Below, piece after piece: positions 49,141 to 58,191 of a DNA stretch of 64,000 nt. Position 1 is the stretch's first letter. Every line of letters starts with the position of its first letter. Position numbers and translations under genes: made by a program. The notes below the pieces were generated by a model. That model saw only the letters and a program-made list of their open reading frames with translations, ran no database searches and was not told the origin of the DNA. Source of the stretch: Azospira restricta (GTDB lineage: Bacteria > Pseudomonadota > Gammaproteobacteria > Burkholderiales > Rhodocyclaceae). The stretch spans positions 3,233,501 through 3,297,500 of the forward strand of contig NZ_CP064781.1 in NCBI RefSeq assembly GCF_016858125.1. Reading direction: 5' to 3'.

Positions 49141-51250
49141 ACTTCCGCTCTTCGCGGCGCTGACGCCGCTGCACGCAATCCCCGGACGGATCCGCTTCCG
49201 CTACCGGAGCAACGACAACGGCGTCGACGCGCCGGCGATCGAGCGTGCGCTGCAGCACCTCGCCGGCGTCGTCGCGGTGCGCGCCAACCCGCGCATCCGC
49301 TCGCTCGCCGTGGTCTATGACGCGCAGGCGACCGATGCCGAGCGGCTCAGCGCCGAACTGCTCGCCTGCGTGCCGGTGCCGCGCAACGGCGCCGCCCCGC
49401 CGGCGCGCCGCGACACGCTGGACGCGGTGACGCGCAACGCCGGCATGCTGCTCCTCGGCAACGCGCTGCCGCAGGCGATGCGCCTGCCGGCGACGCTGTC
49501 GGCGGCGACGCCGCTGTTCGCCGAGGCCGCCGACGACCTGCGCACGGTCGGCGTCAATTCGCACGTACTGGAAGCGCTGGCGGTCGGCATCTCGACCGCG
49601 CGCAAGGACTTCACCGCGGCGAACACGACGCTGTTCATGCTCGCGCTCGGCGAGCACCTCGAACAGTCGATCGCCCGCCGCTCCGACGACCTGCTGCGCA
49701 GCCTGCTGCGTCCGGACACCGGCCTCGTCTGGGTCGAGCGCGACGGCGTCGAATGCCGCATCACCGCCGACGAGCTGGCGATCGGCGAGACGGTGGTGGT
49801 CGGCGCCGGCGCGACGATTCCGGTCGACGGCACGATCCTGTCCGGCGAGGCGCTGGTGAACGAAGCGGCGATGACCGGCGAGAGCGTCCCCGTCGCCAAG
49901 GGGCGCGGCGGCAAGGCGCTGTCCGGCACGGTGGTCGAGGAAGGCCGGCTGCGCATCTACGCCGAGCACGTCGGCCGGCACACCGCCGTCGCGCGCATCG
50001 CCGACTATGTCGAGGCCTCGCTCGCCTCGAAGAGCCAGGCCCAGCTCGGCGCCGCGAAGCTCGCCGACAAGCTGGTGCCGGCGGTGCTCGGGCTGGCCGG
50101 CACCGCCCTCGTCGGCAGCGGCGACTGGCGGCGCGCCGCCGCGGTGCTGCAGGCCGACTACGCCTGCGCGCTGAAGCTGGCGACGCCGGTCGCCTTCAAG
50201 TCGGCGATGCACCGCGCCGGCAAGGCCGGCATCCTGATGAAGGGCGCCGACGTGCTCGAGCGCCTGGCCGAGGCCGACACCTTCGTCTTCGACAAGACCG
50301 GCACGCTGACCACCGGCCGCCTGGAGGTGACCGACTCGGTGACCTTCGACAAGACCTTCACCGCCGACGACCTGATCTGCCTCGCCGCGTCGGTCGAGGA
50401 GCACTACTTCCACCCGCTCGCGCTCGCCGTCGTCGAGGCCGCGCGCATGCGCCACGGGCGCCATTTCGACCACACCGAGGTGCAGTTCATCGCCGCCCAC
50501 GGCGTCGCCAGCGTCGTCGACGGCAAGCGCATCGTCGTCGGCTCGCGCCACTTCGTCGAGGAGGACGAGGGCATCGCCATCGACGCCCGCCAGCGCGCGC
50601 AGATCACCCGCCTCTACCGGCAGGGCAAGACGCTGCTCTACATCGGCTTCGGCGGCCGCCTGCTCGGCGTCATCGCGCTGAAGGACCAGCCGCGCGCCAA
50701 CGCCGCCGCCACCGTCGCCCGCCTGCGCCGGCTCGGCGCGAAGAAGATCCTGATGCTCACCGGCGACCACCGCGAGCGCGCCGAGGAGCTGGCCGCAGCG
50801 CTCGGGCTCGACGCCTGCCACGCCGAGCTGCTGCCCGACGAGAAGGCCGAGATCGTCCGCCGCCTGAAGGAAAACGGCGCGCGCGTCGCCTTCATCGGCG
50901 ACGGCATCAACGACGCGCCGGCGCTGGCCGGCGCCCACGTCGGCATCGCCATGCAGCGCGGCGCCGACATCGCCCGGCTGACCTCCGACGTCGTGCTGCT
51001 CGAGGACGACATCGACCTCGTCGCCGAAGCCAAGGCCTCGGCGGATGCGACGCTGAAGCTGATCGCCGGCAACTACCGGCTGACCGTCGGCATCAACACT
51101 GCCATCCTCGCCGCCGCCGCCTTCGGCCGGCTGTCGCCGATCGCCTCGTCGATCCTGCACAACGGCGCGACCCTCGGCATCCTGCTCAACGCGCTGCGCG
51201 GCGGCACGCGCCGGCCCCGGCAGCGCAAGCCGGCGCGGGGTGCAGCGTGA
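49121..51250 (+). CDS. P1B-type metal ATPase with non-CPC transport motif (candidate FezB-like)
   Basis: 709 residues. N-terminal HMA-like domain without CxxC (19-85), membrane helices, actuator TGES (252-255), phosphorylation DKTGT with D391, ATP-binding HP element written EEHYFHPLA, hinge GDGINDAPALAGAHVGIAM. The transport-site helix reads ADYACALKLATP (345-356) where Cu/Zn pumps have CPC. This Y-A/S-C-A-L-K form is like the P1B-6 group, which includes FezB of ferrosomes. Substrate therefore is probably iron. The gene lies downstream of FtrABCD and among small HMA and membrane proteins. Confidence 0.88.
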   Translation: MPATPSELPLFAALTPLHAIPGRIRFRYRSNDNGVDAPAIERALQHLAGVVAVRANPRIRSLAVVYDAQATDAERLSAELLACVPVPRNGAAPPARRDTLDAVTRNAGMLLLGNALPQAMRLPATLSAATPLFAEAADDLRTVGVNSHVLEALAVGISTARKDFTAANTTLFMLALGEHLEQSIARRSDDLLRSLLRPDTGLVWVERDGVECRITADELAIGETVVVGAGATIPVDGTILSGEALVNEAAMTGESVPVAKGRGGKALSGTVVEEGRLRIYAEHVGRHTAVARIADYVEASLASKSQAQLGAAKLADKLVPAVLGLAGTALVGSGDWRRAAAVLQADYACALKLATPVAFKSAMHRAGKAGILMKGADVLERLAEADTFVFDKTGTLTTGRLEVTDSVTFDKTFTADDLICLAASVEEHYFHPLALAVVEAARMRHGRHFDHTEVQFIAAHGVASVVDGKRIVVGSRHFVEEDEGIAIDARQRAQITRLYRQGKTLLYIGFGGRLLGVIALKDQPRANAAATVARLRRLGAKKILMLTGDHRERAEELAAALGLDACHAELLPDEKAEIVRRLKENGARVAFIGDGINDAPALAGAHVGIAMQRGADIARLTSDVVLLEDDIDLVAEAKASADATLKLIAGNYRLTVGINTAILAAAAFGRLSPIASSILHNGATLGILLNALRGGTRRPRQRKPARGAA

Positions 51251-51675
51251 CGCGCATTGTCGCCACCATTCCCGGCCGCATCCGCATCCGCGACGGCGGC
51301 CTGCGCCAGCCGGACCGCCAGGACCGCCTGCAGCAGGCCGTCACCGCGCTTCCCGGCGTGCTCTCCTGCCGCGGCAACCCGGTCGCCGGCAGCGTCGTCG
51401 TCCATTACGATGCCGCCCGCGTGGCGCCCGAGCGCATGGAGACGCTGGTCGAGCAGGCGGTCGACGCCGAACTCGCGCAGCCGCGCGACAAGGCGGCGAT
51501 CGCCCGCCGCCTGCGCACCAACCGCATCGCCAAATACGGCATGCTCGGCAGCCTCGCCGCGTCGCTCGCGCTCGCCGCCGCCGGCAACAAGCGCTGGCAC
51601 GCGGCCACCGGCGTCGCCTTCGTCGCCTGCCTCGGCGTGCATCTGGCGACGCACCGGCGGCAGCTGCTGCGCTGA
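51247..51675 (+). CDS. HMA-like protein with C-terminal membrane helices
   Basis: 142 residues from a GTG overlapping the ATPase stop. An HMA_2-like domain (ATIPGRIRIRDGGLRQ...LQQAVTALPGVLSCRGNPVAGSVVVHYD) is followed by a basic segment and two hydrophobic stretches (YGMLGSLAASLALAAAG and ATGVAFVACLGVHLAT). Similar HMA-plus-membrane proteins accompany the ATPase in described fez loci. It ends the cluster. Confidence 0.83.
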   Translation: MTRIVATIPGRIRIRDGGLRQPDRQDRLQQAVTALPGVLSCRGNPVAGSVVVHYDAARVAPERMETLVEQAVDAELAQPRDKAAIARRLRTNRIAKYGMLGSLAASLALAAAGNKRWHAATGVAFVACLGVHLATHRRQLLR

Positions 51676-51880
51676 GCCCGAACGCGGGCCCCTCTCGTTC
51701 CTGCGGGTGCTCGCCGAACGGTTGCGGGCACCGCTGGGCACCCAGGCAATCAACGCCGCCACCTTCGTGCGAGCCGTCCTGGCTGGCACCGTTCTCGTTC
51801 TACGCCTGGCGCATGCGGACGCTGCTCGCCGGCCCGTGCGATGACAGCGATGCGGGCTGTGCAGGAATCACCGCCGCAGC

Positions 51881-53164
51881 TTAGGACACGGAGAGCTCCC
51901 CGTCGCGAACGCAGGCGGCCTCGACCGCCCGGCCGAAGCTGGACACGCCCGGGTTCTTCACGAACAGACAGGGCTTGCCGGTACGCTTGCAGTGCTCCTT
52001 CACCCGCCAGTAGGCGCTGTGGCTGATGCAGCCGACCTGGCAGACGACGAGGTCGGCGGCGGCGACGGCGCTGTCGATGCGGTGCAGGTTCTCCTCGACG
52101 CCGCCGTCGTGGTGCAGGAAGCGGCCGCCGGACTGCTCGACCACCTCGCGATACGAATCGACCGCGCCCAGCCGGCCGCCGACGCAGAGCACGCATTTTC
52201 CGGACAGCTGTACCGGCACGCCGCGATCGCAGATGCCGGCGACGGCCTCCGGCGGCGCGGCGAGCGCCGCCTCGGCCGCTGCGGCACGCTCGCGCCAGCG
52301 CGCAGCGTCCTGCGCCAGCGCCTCGGCCTGCCGCCGCAGCGCCGCCGCCTGCGCCTCGACGTCGTTCAGCCGCTGCGCCAGCGCCTCGCGCGCCGGCAGG
52401 TCGCGCTGCGCACGGCGCAGGTCGGCGACTTCGCCGGCCAGCCGCGCGCTGCCGCTTGCGGCCGCCGCCAGCTCGGCGCGCAGCGCAGCGACTTCGCGCG
52501 CAGCCCCCTGCGCCGCGGCATCCCGGCCGGCGCGCGCCTCCTCCAGCGCCGCCTGCGCCGCCGCGAGCTGCCGGCGCAGGCCGGCGTTCTCGTCGCGCAG
52601 CGCCTGCATCGCGCGCAGGTCGGCACGCGTACCGCTGCCGAGCTGGTGCTGCAGCATGTGGATGTCGGCGAAGATTTCCTGCTCGAGCGCCGGGTCGAGC
52701 GCCGGGTGCGTGCAGCACGCCCACAGCGCGGCGGCGACTTCGACGCCTTCGCCGCAGGCGCGGCGCCAGGCCGCGCGCAGTGCGGCAGCGTCGCGCAGCG
52801 CCGCGAAGCGCGCGACCGTCAGCCGGTAGCGCTTCTCCAGCGCCTTGTGCAGGAGCTCGGCGAGCGGGCTGCGCTGCTCGCAGGCGCCGACGGCGCTGGT
52901 ATGCAGGTAGTAGTCGTCGGCGTCGCGGGCGAGGTGCATGACCTTCGCCATCAGGCCGCGCAGCTCGTCGCAGGCGAAGCAGACGCCGATCACCGGGCAG
53001 TGGAACTTGTGCGGCAGCTCCCACAGCCGCCGCCGGCGCGAGCCGGCCGCGCGCTGCGCGGCGGCCGGCGAGGGCTCGCCGGGCCAGGCCGCCTGCGGTG
53101 CGGCGAAGGCGGTGCGCGCGGCGCCGATGATGCCGCCGGCGACATGAAAGGGAAATCCGGACAC
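51881..53164 (-). CDS. DUF2325-domain protein with long coiled coil
   Basis: 427 residues. An N-terminal region has CPVIGVCFACDELRGLMAKVMHL and a Cys/His-bearing helical part (to about 170). A coiled coil (about 185-315) is followed by a C-terminal DUF2325 domain (VLCVGGRLGAVDSYREVVEQSGGRFLHHDGGVEENLHRIDSAVAAADLVVCQVGCISHSAYWRVKEHCKRTGKPCLFVKNPGVSSF). DUF2325 has no assigned function. It is the last gene of a minus-strand operon whose promoter carries a Fur box, so it is tied to iron status. Cytoplasmic. Confidence 0.88.
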   Translation of the reverse strand: MSGFPFHVAGGIIGAARTAFAAPQAAWPGEPSPAAAQRAAGSRRRRLWELPHKFHCPVIGVCFACDELRGLMAKVMHLARDADDYYLHTSAVGACEQRSPLAELLHKALEKRYRLTVARFAALRDAAALRAAWRRACGEGVEVAAALWACCTHPALDPALEQEIFADIHMLQHQLGSGTRADLRAMQALRDENAGLRRQLAAAQAALEEARAGRDAAAQGAAREVAALRAELAAAASGSARLAGEVADLRRAQRDLPAREALAQRLNDVEAQAAALRRQAEALAQDAARWRERAAAAEAALAAPPEAVAGICDRGVPVQLSGKCVLCVGGRLGAVDSYREVVEQSGGRFLHHDGGVEENLHRIDSAVAAADLVVCQVGCISHSAYWRVKEHCKRTGKPCLFVKNPGVSSFGRAVEAACVRDGELSVS

Positions 53165-53173
53165 GGTGATCTC

Positions 53174-53536
53174 CTAGCGCTCGACCGCGGCCGTGCGCAG
53201 CCGGTGCAGCTCGCGCGCCAGCGCGTCGCGCTCGGCGTGCAGGCGCAGGCATTCGGTACGGCTCAGTTCGAGGATGCGGGCGAGCTTCACCGCACGCAGC
53301 GCATCGCCGCGCAGCAGCCGGTTGGCCTCGCTCAGTTCCATCAGCTTGCGCCCGAGCTCGACGATCGGCAGCCCGGCGGCATAGCCCTCCAGCTGCCGCT
53401 GCTGCCGCTCGCAGAGCGCCCGCAGCCGGGCGAGCTCGGCGTGCAGCGCGGGGCGGCGCGGGCCGCGCCGCCGGCCGCTGCGCGTCTCGTCGCCGGCGCG
53501 GGCGAGGATGCTGCGATCTTCAAGCGGGGCAAGCAT
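53174..53536 (-). CDS. Coiled-coil hypothetical protein, 120 aa
   Basis: Basic N-terminus, then an almost continuous helix with heptad pattern (ALHAELARLRALCERQQRQLEGY, LMELSEANRLLRGDALRAVKLARILELSRTECLRLHAERDALARELHRL). It probably pairs with the DUF2325 protein, which also has a long coiled coil. The start overlaps the upstream gene by 17 bases. No family recognised. Confidence 0.75.
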   Translation of the reverse strand: MLAPLEDRSILARAGDETRSGRRRGPRRPALHAELARLRALCERQQRQLEGYAAGLPIVELGRKLMELSEANRLLRGDALRAVKLARILELSRTECLRLHAERDALARELHRLRTAAVER

Positions 53537-53729
53537 GCTGCACCTCCAGTCGCTGTTCGAGGCGCCGGCTCGCGCGTTCGCACAGCGCCCGCAACTCGCC
53601 GTCCACCCCGTCGTCGGCGCACAGCGCGTCGAGCAGGCGGATGGCGTGCCGTGCGGAATGCCGGCAGCCGGTTTCGTCGTGGATCAGCAGCTGGCTGAGC
53701 ACGCCGGCGCAGAGACCGTTGGTCGGCAT
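53520..53729 (-). CDS. Hypothetical protein, 69 aa
   Basis: MPTNGLCAGVLSQLLIHDETGCRHSARHAIRLLDALCADDGVDGELRALCERASRRLEQRLEVQHACPA. Short, helical, with five Cys and three His. GAGGG lies at a workable distance from the ATG. It is packed between the 23-residue peptide gene and the coiled-coil gene in the Fur-controlled operon. No family recognised. Confidence 0.6.
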   Translation of the reverse strand: MPTNGLCAGVLSQLLIHDETGCRHSARHAIRLLDALCADDGVDGELRALCERASRRLEQRLEVQHACPA

Positions 53730-53740
53730 CGCGGGCGCCC

Positions 53741-53812
53741 TCAGTGGCTGGCCAGCACCAGCCAGAGCAGGCCGGCGGTGATGAGTACGTTGAAATAGAG
53801 ACTCTGCGGCAT
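53741..53812 (-). CDS. 23-residue membrane peptide
   Basis: MPQSLYFNVLITAGLLWLVLASH, a single membrane helix. GGAGG lies seven bases before the ATG, and the stop is 12 bases before the next start. It is the first gene after the Fur-controlled promoter. Single-helix peptides of this size often tune membrane complexes. It is too short to be called by usual gene finders. Function unknown. Confidence 0.6.
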   Translation of the reverse strand: MPQSLYFNVLITAGLLWLVLASH

Positions 53813-53877
53813 GGCGACCTCCAGTCTTCCGGTGGGGTTGATGGCTGGCTACCGGGATGCGGTCGCTGGCTGATTGT

Positions 53878-53892
53878 TGAGAACAATTCTCA
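53878..53892. promoter_or_regulatory. Fur box of the DUF2325 operon
   Basis: TGAGAACAATTCTCA, a perfect 6-3-6 inverted repeat matching 11 of 15 positions of the 7-1-7 Fur consensus. It overlaps the -10 box. A weaker related site, TGAGAACTACTTTTA, lies at 53921-53935, upstream of the -35 box. Confidence 0.7.
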
Positions 53893-53914
53893 TCAACTCG
53901 AACCGCAAAGTCAA
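53886..53914 (-). promoter_or_regulatory. Sigma-70-type promoter of the DUF2325 operon
   Basis: Minus-strand TTGACT, a 17-base spacer and GAGAAT, 74 bases upstream of the 23-codon gene. The -10 element is inside the Fur box, consistent with iron repression. Confidence 0.6.
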
Positions 53915-54002
53915 CACAAATGAGAACTACTTTTATTTGCCGTAGTCATGAAGCGGCCGGACACCGGAGCGGCGCGTCCCCGGCCGCCCGCGGCGGGCCC
54001 GC

Positions 54003-54008
54003 TATAAT
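54003..54008 (+). promoter_or_regulatory. -10 box before the 54016 gene
   Basis: TATAAT seven bases before the ATG. If used, the mRNA would be almost leaderless. No -35 hexamer is visible, so it may be chance. Confidence 0.3.
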
Positions 54009-54015
54009 CCGGCGC

Positions 54016-54771
54016 ATGCCCGAACCCGACCGCCTTCCCGCCGCCGACGGCGACTGGCCGCCCCCCGCGCTGCGCTGCGCCGGGCTGGCGATCGCCGGGC
54101 TGCTGCTGGCGCTGCTCGCCGTCTGGCTCGGCACCGGCTGGCTCGACGGCTTCGACTACCGCGGCGTCAACAAGCTCGGCCGCCGCTTCCTGCGCGCACT
54201 GCCGTGGGCGCTGCCGCTCGCCGCGGCGGGCGGCATGCTGCTCTACGGCTATTTCCGCTGGGCGCTCGCCGAGCGGCACAAGGGCTGGGTGACGCTGCTC
54301 GCGGTGCTGCGCGCCTTCGCGCTCTTTCCCTTCCTCGGCTTCGCGATGCTGTTCGCGATGATCTTCGGCTTCGTCGCCGCGATCGCCGTCGGCGTCTGGC
54401 ACAAGCTCGCCCCCCGGCCGCCGGCGGAGGGCGCCGACGGCTCCTTCTTCCCCGGCCTGCTGGTACCGTTGCTGTGGATGATGACGCTGCCGTTCACGCT
54501 GCTGAAGATCCAGTCGCGGGGCGACATCGAGATTCCGGCGCGCATCCCGCCCGCACGGCTGCTCCGCTGGCTGCCGATCCTGTTCCTGATGCTGCTCGTC
54601 GGCCCCGGCTTCGAGTCGGAATCGACCGGCGAGCGCGTCGATCCGAACTGGCTGGCGGCGCTCGCCGCCTACTGGCTGGCCGACTGCCTGATCGTCGCCG
54701 GCCATGTCGCGCCGCTGCTGGCGCGGCAGGCCCGCGCGGCGCGCGTCGCCGAGCTGCGGCGGGGAACTTGA
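54016..54771 (+). CDS. Multi-pass membrane protein of unknown function, 251 aa
   Basis: About six hydrophobic helices (e.g. CAGLAIAGLLLALLAVWLG, LPLAAAGGMLLYGYFRWAL, FALFPFLGFAMLFAMIFGFVAAIAVGVW, LLWMMTLPFTLL, LPILFLMLLVG, LAALAAYWLADCLIVAGHV). The ATG at 54016 is chosen over an earlier in-frame start because it has normal codon use from there and no membrane helix is lost. No family recognised. It lies between the iron region and the cox genes. Confidence 0.75.
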   Translation: MPEPDRLPAADGDWPPPALRCAGLAIAGLLLALLAVWLGTGWLDGFDYRGVNKLGRRFLRALPWALPLAAAGGMLLYGYFRWALAERHKGWVTLLAVLRAFALFPFLGFAMLFAMIFGFVAAIAVGVWHKLAPRPPAEGADGSFFPGLLVPLLWMMTLPFTLLKIQSRGDIEIPARIPPARLLRWLPILFLMLLVGPGFESESTGERVDPNWLAALAAYWLADCLIVAGHVAPLLARQARAARVAELRRGT

Positions 54772-54966
54772 CCGGCCCCGCGAACCGCCCGCCGCCGGCG
54801 CAGTCCAATCGCAGGTGAGGCCGGTCCATGCCGGCGGGAATTTGTAATCCCGGCGGCAATCTCATATAACGGTAGCAAGTAACGCATCACCCGTCCGGGC
54901 GACAGGACGTGCAGGGAGGGCGGGGGGACGGACGGTGCCGCGATCCGGTGAAAGGGATGGCGCACC

Positions 54967-55461
54967 ATGATGGAATGTCTGCAACACGGCAGTCCGCTGC
55001 CGTTCCGTGTCACTGCCCGCCCGGGGCCCGGCGTCCGGTGGCCCGGCCTGCGCGTCGCGCTCGCCGTTCTCCTGCCCTGGTTCGCCGCCGCCGGCACCTT
55101 CTTCGCGCTGCACGGCGCGTGGCCGATCGTCGCCTGGATGGCCGCCGCGCTGGCCGGGCTGGTCGCTGCCTTCCTGCACCTCAAGCGTCACGCCGGCGAT
55201 TTCGAGCGGCTGACGCTGGACGCCGACCGCCTGGTCGTCGACAGCCACGCGCCGGGCGACGACCGCCATACCGAATTCAACAGCCACTGGGTGTCCGCCG
55301 CGCTGCGCCGGGTCGACGCCGCCGGCACGCGCCGCCTGGTGCTGCGCGCAGAGGGCAAGGAGGTCGCCTTCGGCCGCCTGCTCTCGGACGCCGAACTCGC
55401 GATCGTCGGCCGCGAACTGGGCCGGCGGCTGGCGCGGCTGCGCCAGTGGGGCGGCCGCTAG
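54967..55461 (+). CDS. DUF2244 membrane protein of the cox operon
   Basis: 164 residues. Two membrane helices (LRVALAVLLPWFAAAGTFFAL and PIVAWMAAALAGLVAAFLHL) precede a soluble domain (FERLTLDADRLVVDSHAPGDDRHTEFNSHWVSAALRR...GKEVAFGRLLSDAE), the DUF2244 pattern. This family occurs with cytochrome c oxidase genes and is thought to assist assembly. Here it precedes coxB by four bases. Two adjacent ATGs are possible starts. Confidence 0.88.
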   Translation: MMECLQHGSPLPFRVTARPGPGVRWPGLRVALAVLLPWFAAAGTFFALHGAWPIVAWMAAALAGLVAAFLHLKRHAGDFERLTLDADRLVVDSHAPGDDRHTEFNSHWVSAALRRVDAAGTRRLVLRAEGKEVAFGRLLSDAELAIVGRELGRRLARLRQWGGR

Positions 55462-55465
55462 GACC

Positions 55466-56593
55466 ATGGGCACAACACGCTGCTCCCTGTCCGTGCCGGC
55501 CGTGCTGGCGGCAGGCTTGCTGCTCGCCGGCCCGGCCGGCGCCGAATTCGCCCTCAACCTGCCGCCGCCGGCAACCGAGATCGCCCGGAAAATCTACGAC
55601 CTGCACACGCTGATCCTGTGGATCTGCTTCGGCATCTTCCTGGTCGTCTTCGTGCCGATGTTCTATGCGCTGTGGCGCCACCGGAAATCCGCCGGCCACG
55701 CCGCGCAGCCCTTCCACGAGCACCCGCAGCTGGAGATCGCGTGGACCATCGCGCCGGCGCTGATCCTGATCGGCATGGCGGTGCCGACCACCTCGGTGGT
55801 GCTGGCGATGAAGGACACCGGCGCCTCCGACCTGACGGTCAAGGTCACCGCCCGCCAGTGGAAGTGGGAGTACGAGTACCTCGGCGAGGACGTGCGTTTC
55901 GCCAGCAACCTGGCGACCCCGCAGGCGCAGATCGAGAATCGCGAGGTCAAGGGCGAGCACTACCTGCTCGAGGTCGACCGGCCGCTGGTGGTGCCGACCG
56001 GCAGGAAGGTGCGCCTGGTGCTGACCGCCGAGGACGTGATCCACGCCTGGTGGGTGCCGACGCTCGGCGTCAAGCAGGACGCGATCCCCGGTTTCGTCCG
56101 CGACGCCTGGTTCCGCATCGACGCACCGGGCACCTACCGCGGCCAGTGCGCCGAGCTGTGCGGCGTGAACCACGCCTTCATGCCGGTCGTCGTCGAGGCG
56201 GTGCCGCCGGAGCAGTACGCGGCCTGGCTGGACGGGCAGAAGCGCGAGCGGGCCGCGGCGCAGGCGGCCACCGGCCGCGACTACGCGCTGGCCGAGCTGG
56301 TCGAGCGCGGCAAGGCGGTCTATGCCGCCAACTGTGCGGCCTGCCACCAGGAAAACGGCAAGGGCCTGCCCGGCACCTTCCCGGCGCTCGACGGCTCGCC
56401 GCTGGTCAAGGGGCCGACCGCCGCGCATCTGGCGATCGTCCTCGACGGCAAGCCGGGCACCGCGATGCAGGCCTTCGCCAAGCAGCTGTCCGACCTCGAC
56501 CTGGCGGCGGTGGTGAGCTACGAGCGCAACGCCTGGGGCAACCAGACCGGCGATGCCGTGCAGCCGCGCGACGTGGCGGCGCTGCGCAAATAG
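55466..56593 (+). CDS. coxB: Cytochrome c oxidase subunit II with fused cytochrome c
   Basis: 375 residues. Signal peptide, two membrane helices, a CuA domain ([23 protein letters not shown] and [17 protein letters not shown] with the Cys, His and Met ligands), then a C-terminal class I cytochrome c ([22 protein letters not shown], Met ligand near GTAMQAF). It is a caa3-type fusion that accepts electrons directly. AGGA precedes the ATG. coxA follows 10 bases later. Confidence 0.96.
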   Translation: MGTTRCSLSVPAVLAAGLLLAGPAGAEFALNLPPPATEIARKIYDLHTLILWICFGIFLVVFVPMFYALWRHRKSAGHAAQPFHEHPQLEIAWTIAPALILIGMAVPTTSVVLAMKDTGASDLTVKVTARQWKWEYEYLGEDVRFASNLATPQAQIENREVKGEHYLLEVDRPLVVPTGRKVRLVLTAEDVIHAWWVPTLGVKQDAIPGFVRDAWFRIDAPGTYRGQCAELCGVNHAFMPVVVEAVPPEQYAAWLDGQKRERAAAQAATGRDYALAELVERGKAVYAANCAACHQENGKGLPGTFPALDGSPLVKGPTAAHLAIVLDGKPGTAMQAFAKQLSDLDLAAVVSYERNAWGNQTGDAVQPRDVAALRK

Positions 56594-56603
56594 GAGATCG
56601 CGG

Positions 56604-58175
56604 ATGGACGCCACCCTCGCCCCGCACGCGCACGACGCGCATCCGACCGGCCTCGCGCGCTGGCTGACGACGACCAACCACAAGGACATCGGCACGCTCT
56701 ACCTGTGGTTCTCGCTGTCGATGTTCCTGTTCGCCGGCGCGCTGGCGATGATCATCCGCGCCGAGCTGCTGCAGCCCGGGCTGCAGCTGGTCGATCCGAT
56801 GCAGTTCAACCGGCTGACCTCGATGCACGGGCTGATCATGATCTTCGGCGCGATCATGCCGGCCTTCGTCGGCTTCGCCAACTGGCAGGTGCCGCTGATG
56901 ATCGGCGCCCCGGACATGGCCTTCCCGCGGCTCAACAACTGGAGCTTCTGGCTGCTGCCGGTGGCGGCGACGCTGCTGCTGACCTCGTTCTTCGTCCCCG
57001 GCGGCGCGCTCGCCGCCGGCTGGACGATGTACCCGCCGCTGTTCATCCAGGGCGGCATCGCCTACGACATGACCATCCTCGCCGTGCATGTGCTGGGCCT
57101 CTCCTCGATCATGGGTGCGATCAACATCATCACGACGATCCTCAACCTGCGCGCACCGGGGATGACGCTGATGAAGATGCCGCTGTTCGTGTGGACCTGG
57201 CTGATCACCGCCTACCTGCTGGTCGCGGTGATGCCGGTGCTGGCCAGCGTGATCACCATGCTCTTGACCGACCGCCACTTCGGCACGCACTTCTTCAACG
57301 CCGCCGGCGGCGGCGACCCGGTGATGTTCCAGCACATCTTCTGGTTCTTCGGCCACCCCGAGGTGTACATCATGATCCTGCCGGCCTTCGGCATCGTGTC
57401 GACGATCATCCCGACCTTCGCGCGCAAGAAGCTGTTCGGCTACACCTCGATGGTCTATGCGGTGTCGTCGATCGCGCTCTTGTCGTTCATCGTCTGGGCG
57501 CACCACATGTTCACCACCGGCATGCCGGTCACCGGCCAGCTGTTCTTCATGTACGCGACGATGCTGATCGCGATCCCCACCGGGGTGAAGGTGTTCAACT
57601 GGGTGGCGACGATCTGGCGCGGCTCGCTCAGCTTCGAGACGCCGATGCTGTTCGCCGTCGCCGTCGTCTGCCTGTTCACCATCGGCGGCTTCTCCGGGCT
57701 GGTGCTGGCGCTGGTGCCGGTGGACATCCAGCTGCAGGACACCTACTACGTCGTCGCCCACTTCCACTACGTGCTCTTCTCCGGCGCGGCGATGAGCATC
57801 ATGGGCGGGGTCTATTACTGGCTGCCGAAATGGACCGGCCACCGCTACGACGAGGCGCTCGGCCAATGGCACTTCTGGCTGACGACGATCGCCTTCAACC
57901 TGACTTTCTTCCCGATGCACTTCCTGGGCTTGGCCGGCATGCCGCGGCGGATTCCCGACTACGCGCTGCAGTTCGCCGACTTCAACGTGATCGCCAGCAT
58001 CGGCGGCTTCGTCCTCGGCGCCGCGCAGCTGCTGTTCGTCTACATCGTCGTCAAGTGCGTGCGCGGCGGCGAGCCGGCCGGCGACAGGCCGTGGGACGGC
58101 GCCGACACGCTCGAATGGACGCTGCCGTCGCCGCCGCCCTACCACTCGTTCACGACGCCGCCGAAGATCGACTGA
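56604..58175 (+). CDS. coxA: Cytochrome c oxidase subunit I
   Basis: 523 residues with 12 membrane helices. Haem and CuB ligands are in [32 protein letters not shown] (His-Glu-Tyr D/K-channel region) and HHMFTTG, and the low-spin/high-spin pair is in [12 protein letters not shown]. This is the catalytic subunit that reduces oxygen to water and pumps protons. The start is the ATG at 56604 with GGAGATCGCGG upstream. Confidence 0.97.
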   Translation: MDATLAPHAHDAHPTGLARWLTTTNHKDIGTLYLWFSLSMFLFAGALAMIIRAELLQPGLQLVDPMQFNRLTSMHGLIMIFGAIMPAFVGFANWQVPLMIGAPDMAFPRLNNWSFWLLPVAATLLLTSFFVPGGALAAGWTMYPPLFIQGGIAYDMTILAVHVLGLSSIMGAINIITTILNLRAPGMTLMKMPLFVWTWLITAYLLVAVMPVLASVITMLLTDRHFGTHFFNAAGGGDPVMFQHIFWFFGHPEVYIMILPAFGIVSTIIPTFARKKLFGYTSMVYAVSSIALLSFIVWAHHMFTTGMPVTGQLFFMYATMLIAIPTGVKVFNWVATIWRGSLSFETPMLFAVAVVCLFTIGGFSGLVLALVPVDIQLQDTYYVVAHFHYVLFSGAAMSIMGGVYYWLPKWTGHRYDEALGQWHFWLTTIAFNLTFFPMHFLGLAGMPRRIPDYALQFADFNVIASIGGFVLGAAQLLFVYIVVKCVRGGEPAGDRPWDGADTLEWTLPSPPPYHSFTTPPKID

Positions 58176-58191
58176 GCAAGGGGAACGCGCC

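Noticed and set aside
51676-51689. GCCCG-AACG-CGGGC hairpin after the ferrosome-like cluster as a terminator
   Set aside because: The stem is only 5 bp and no T-run follows, so it was not listed.
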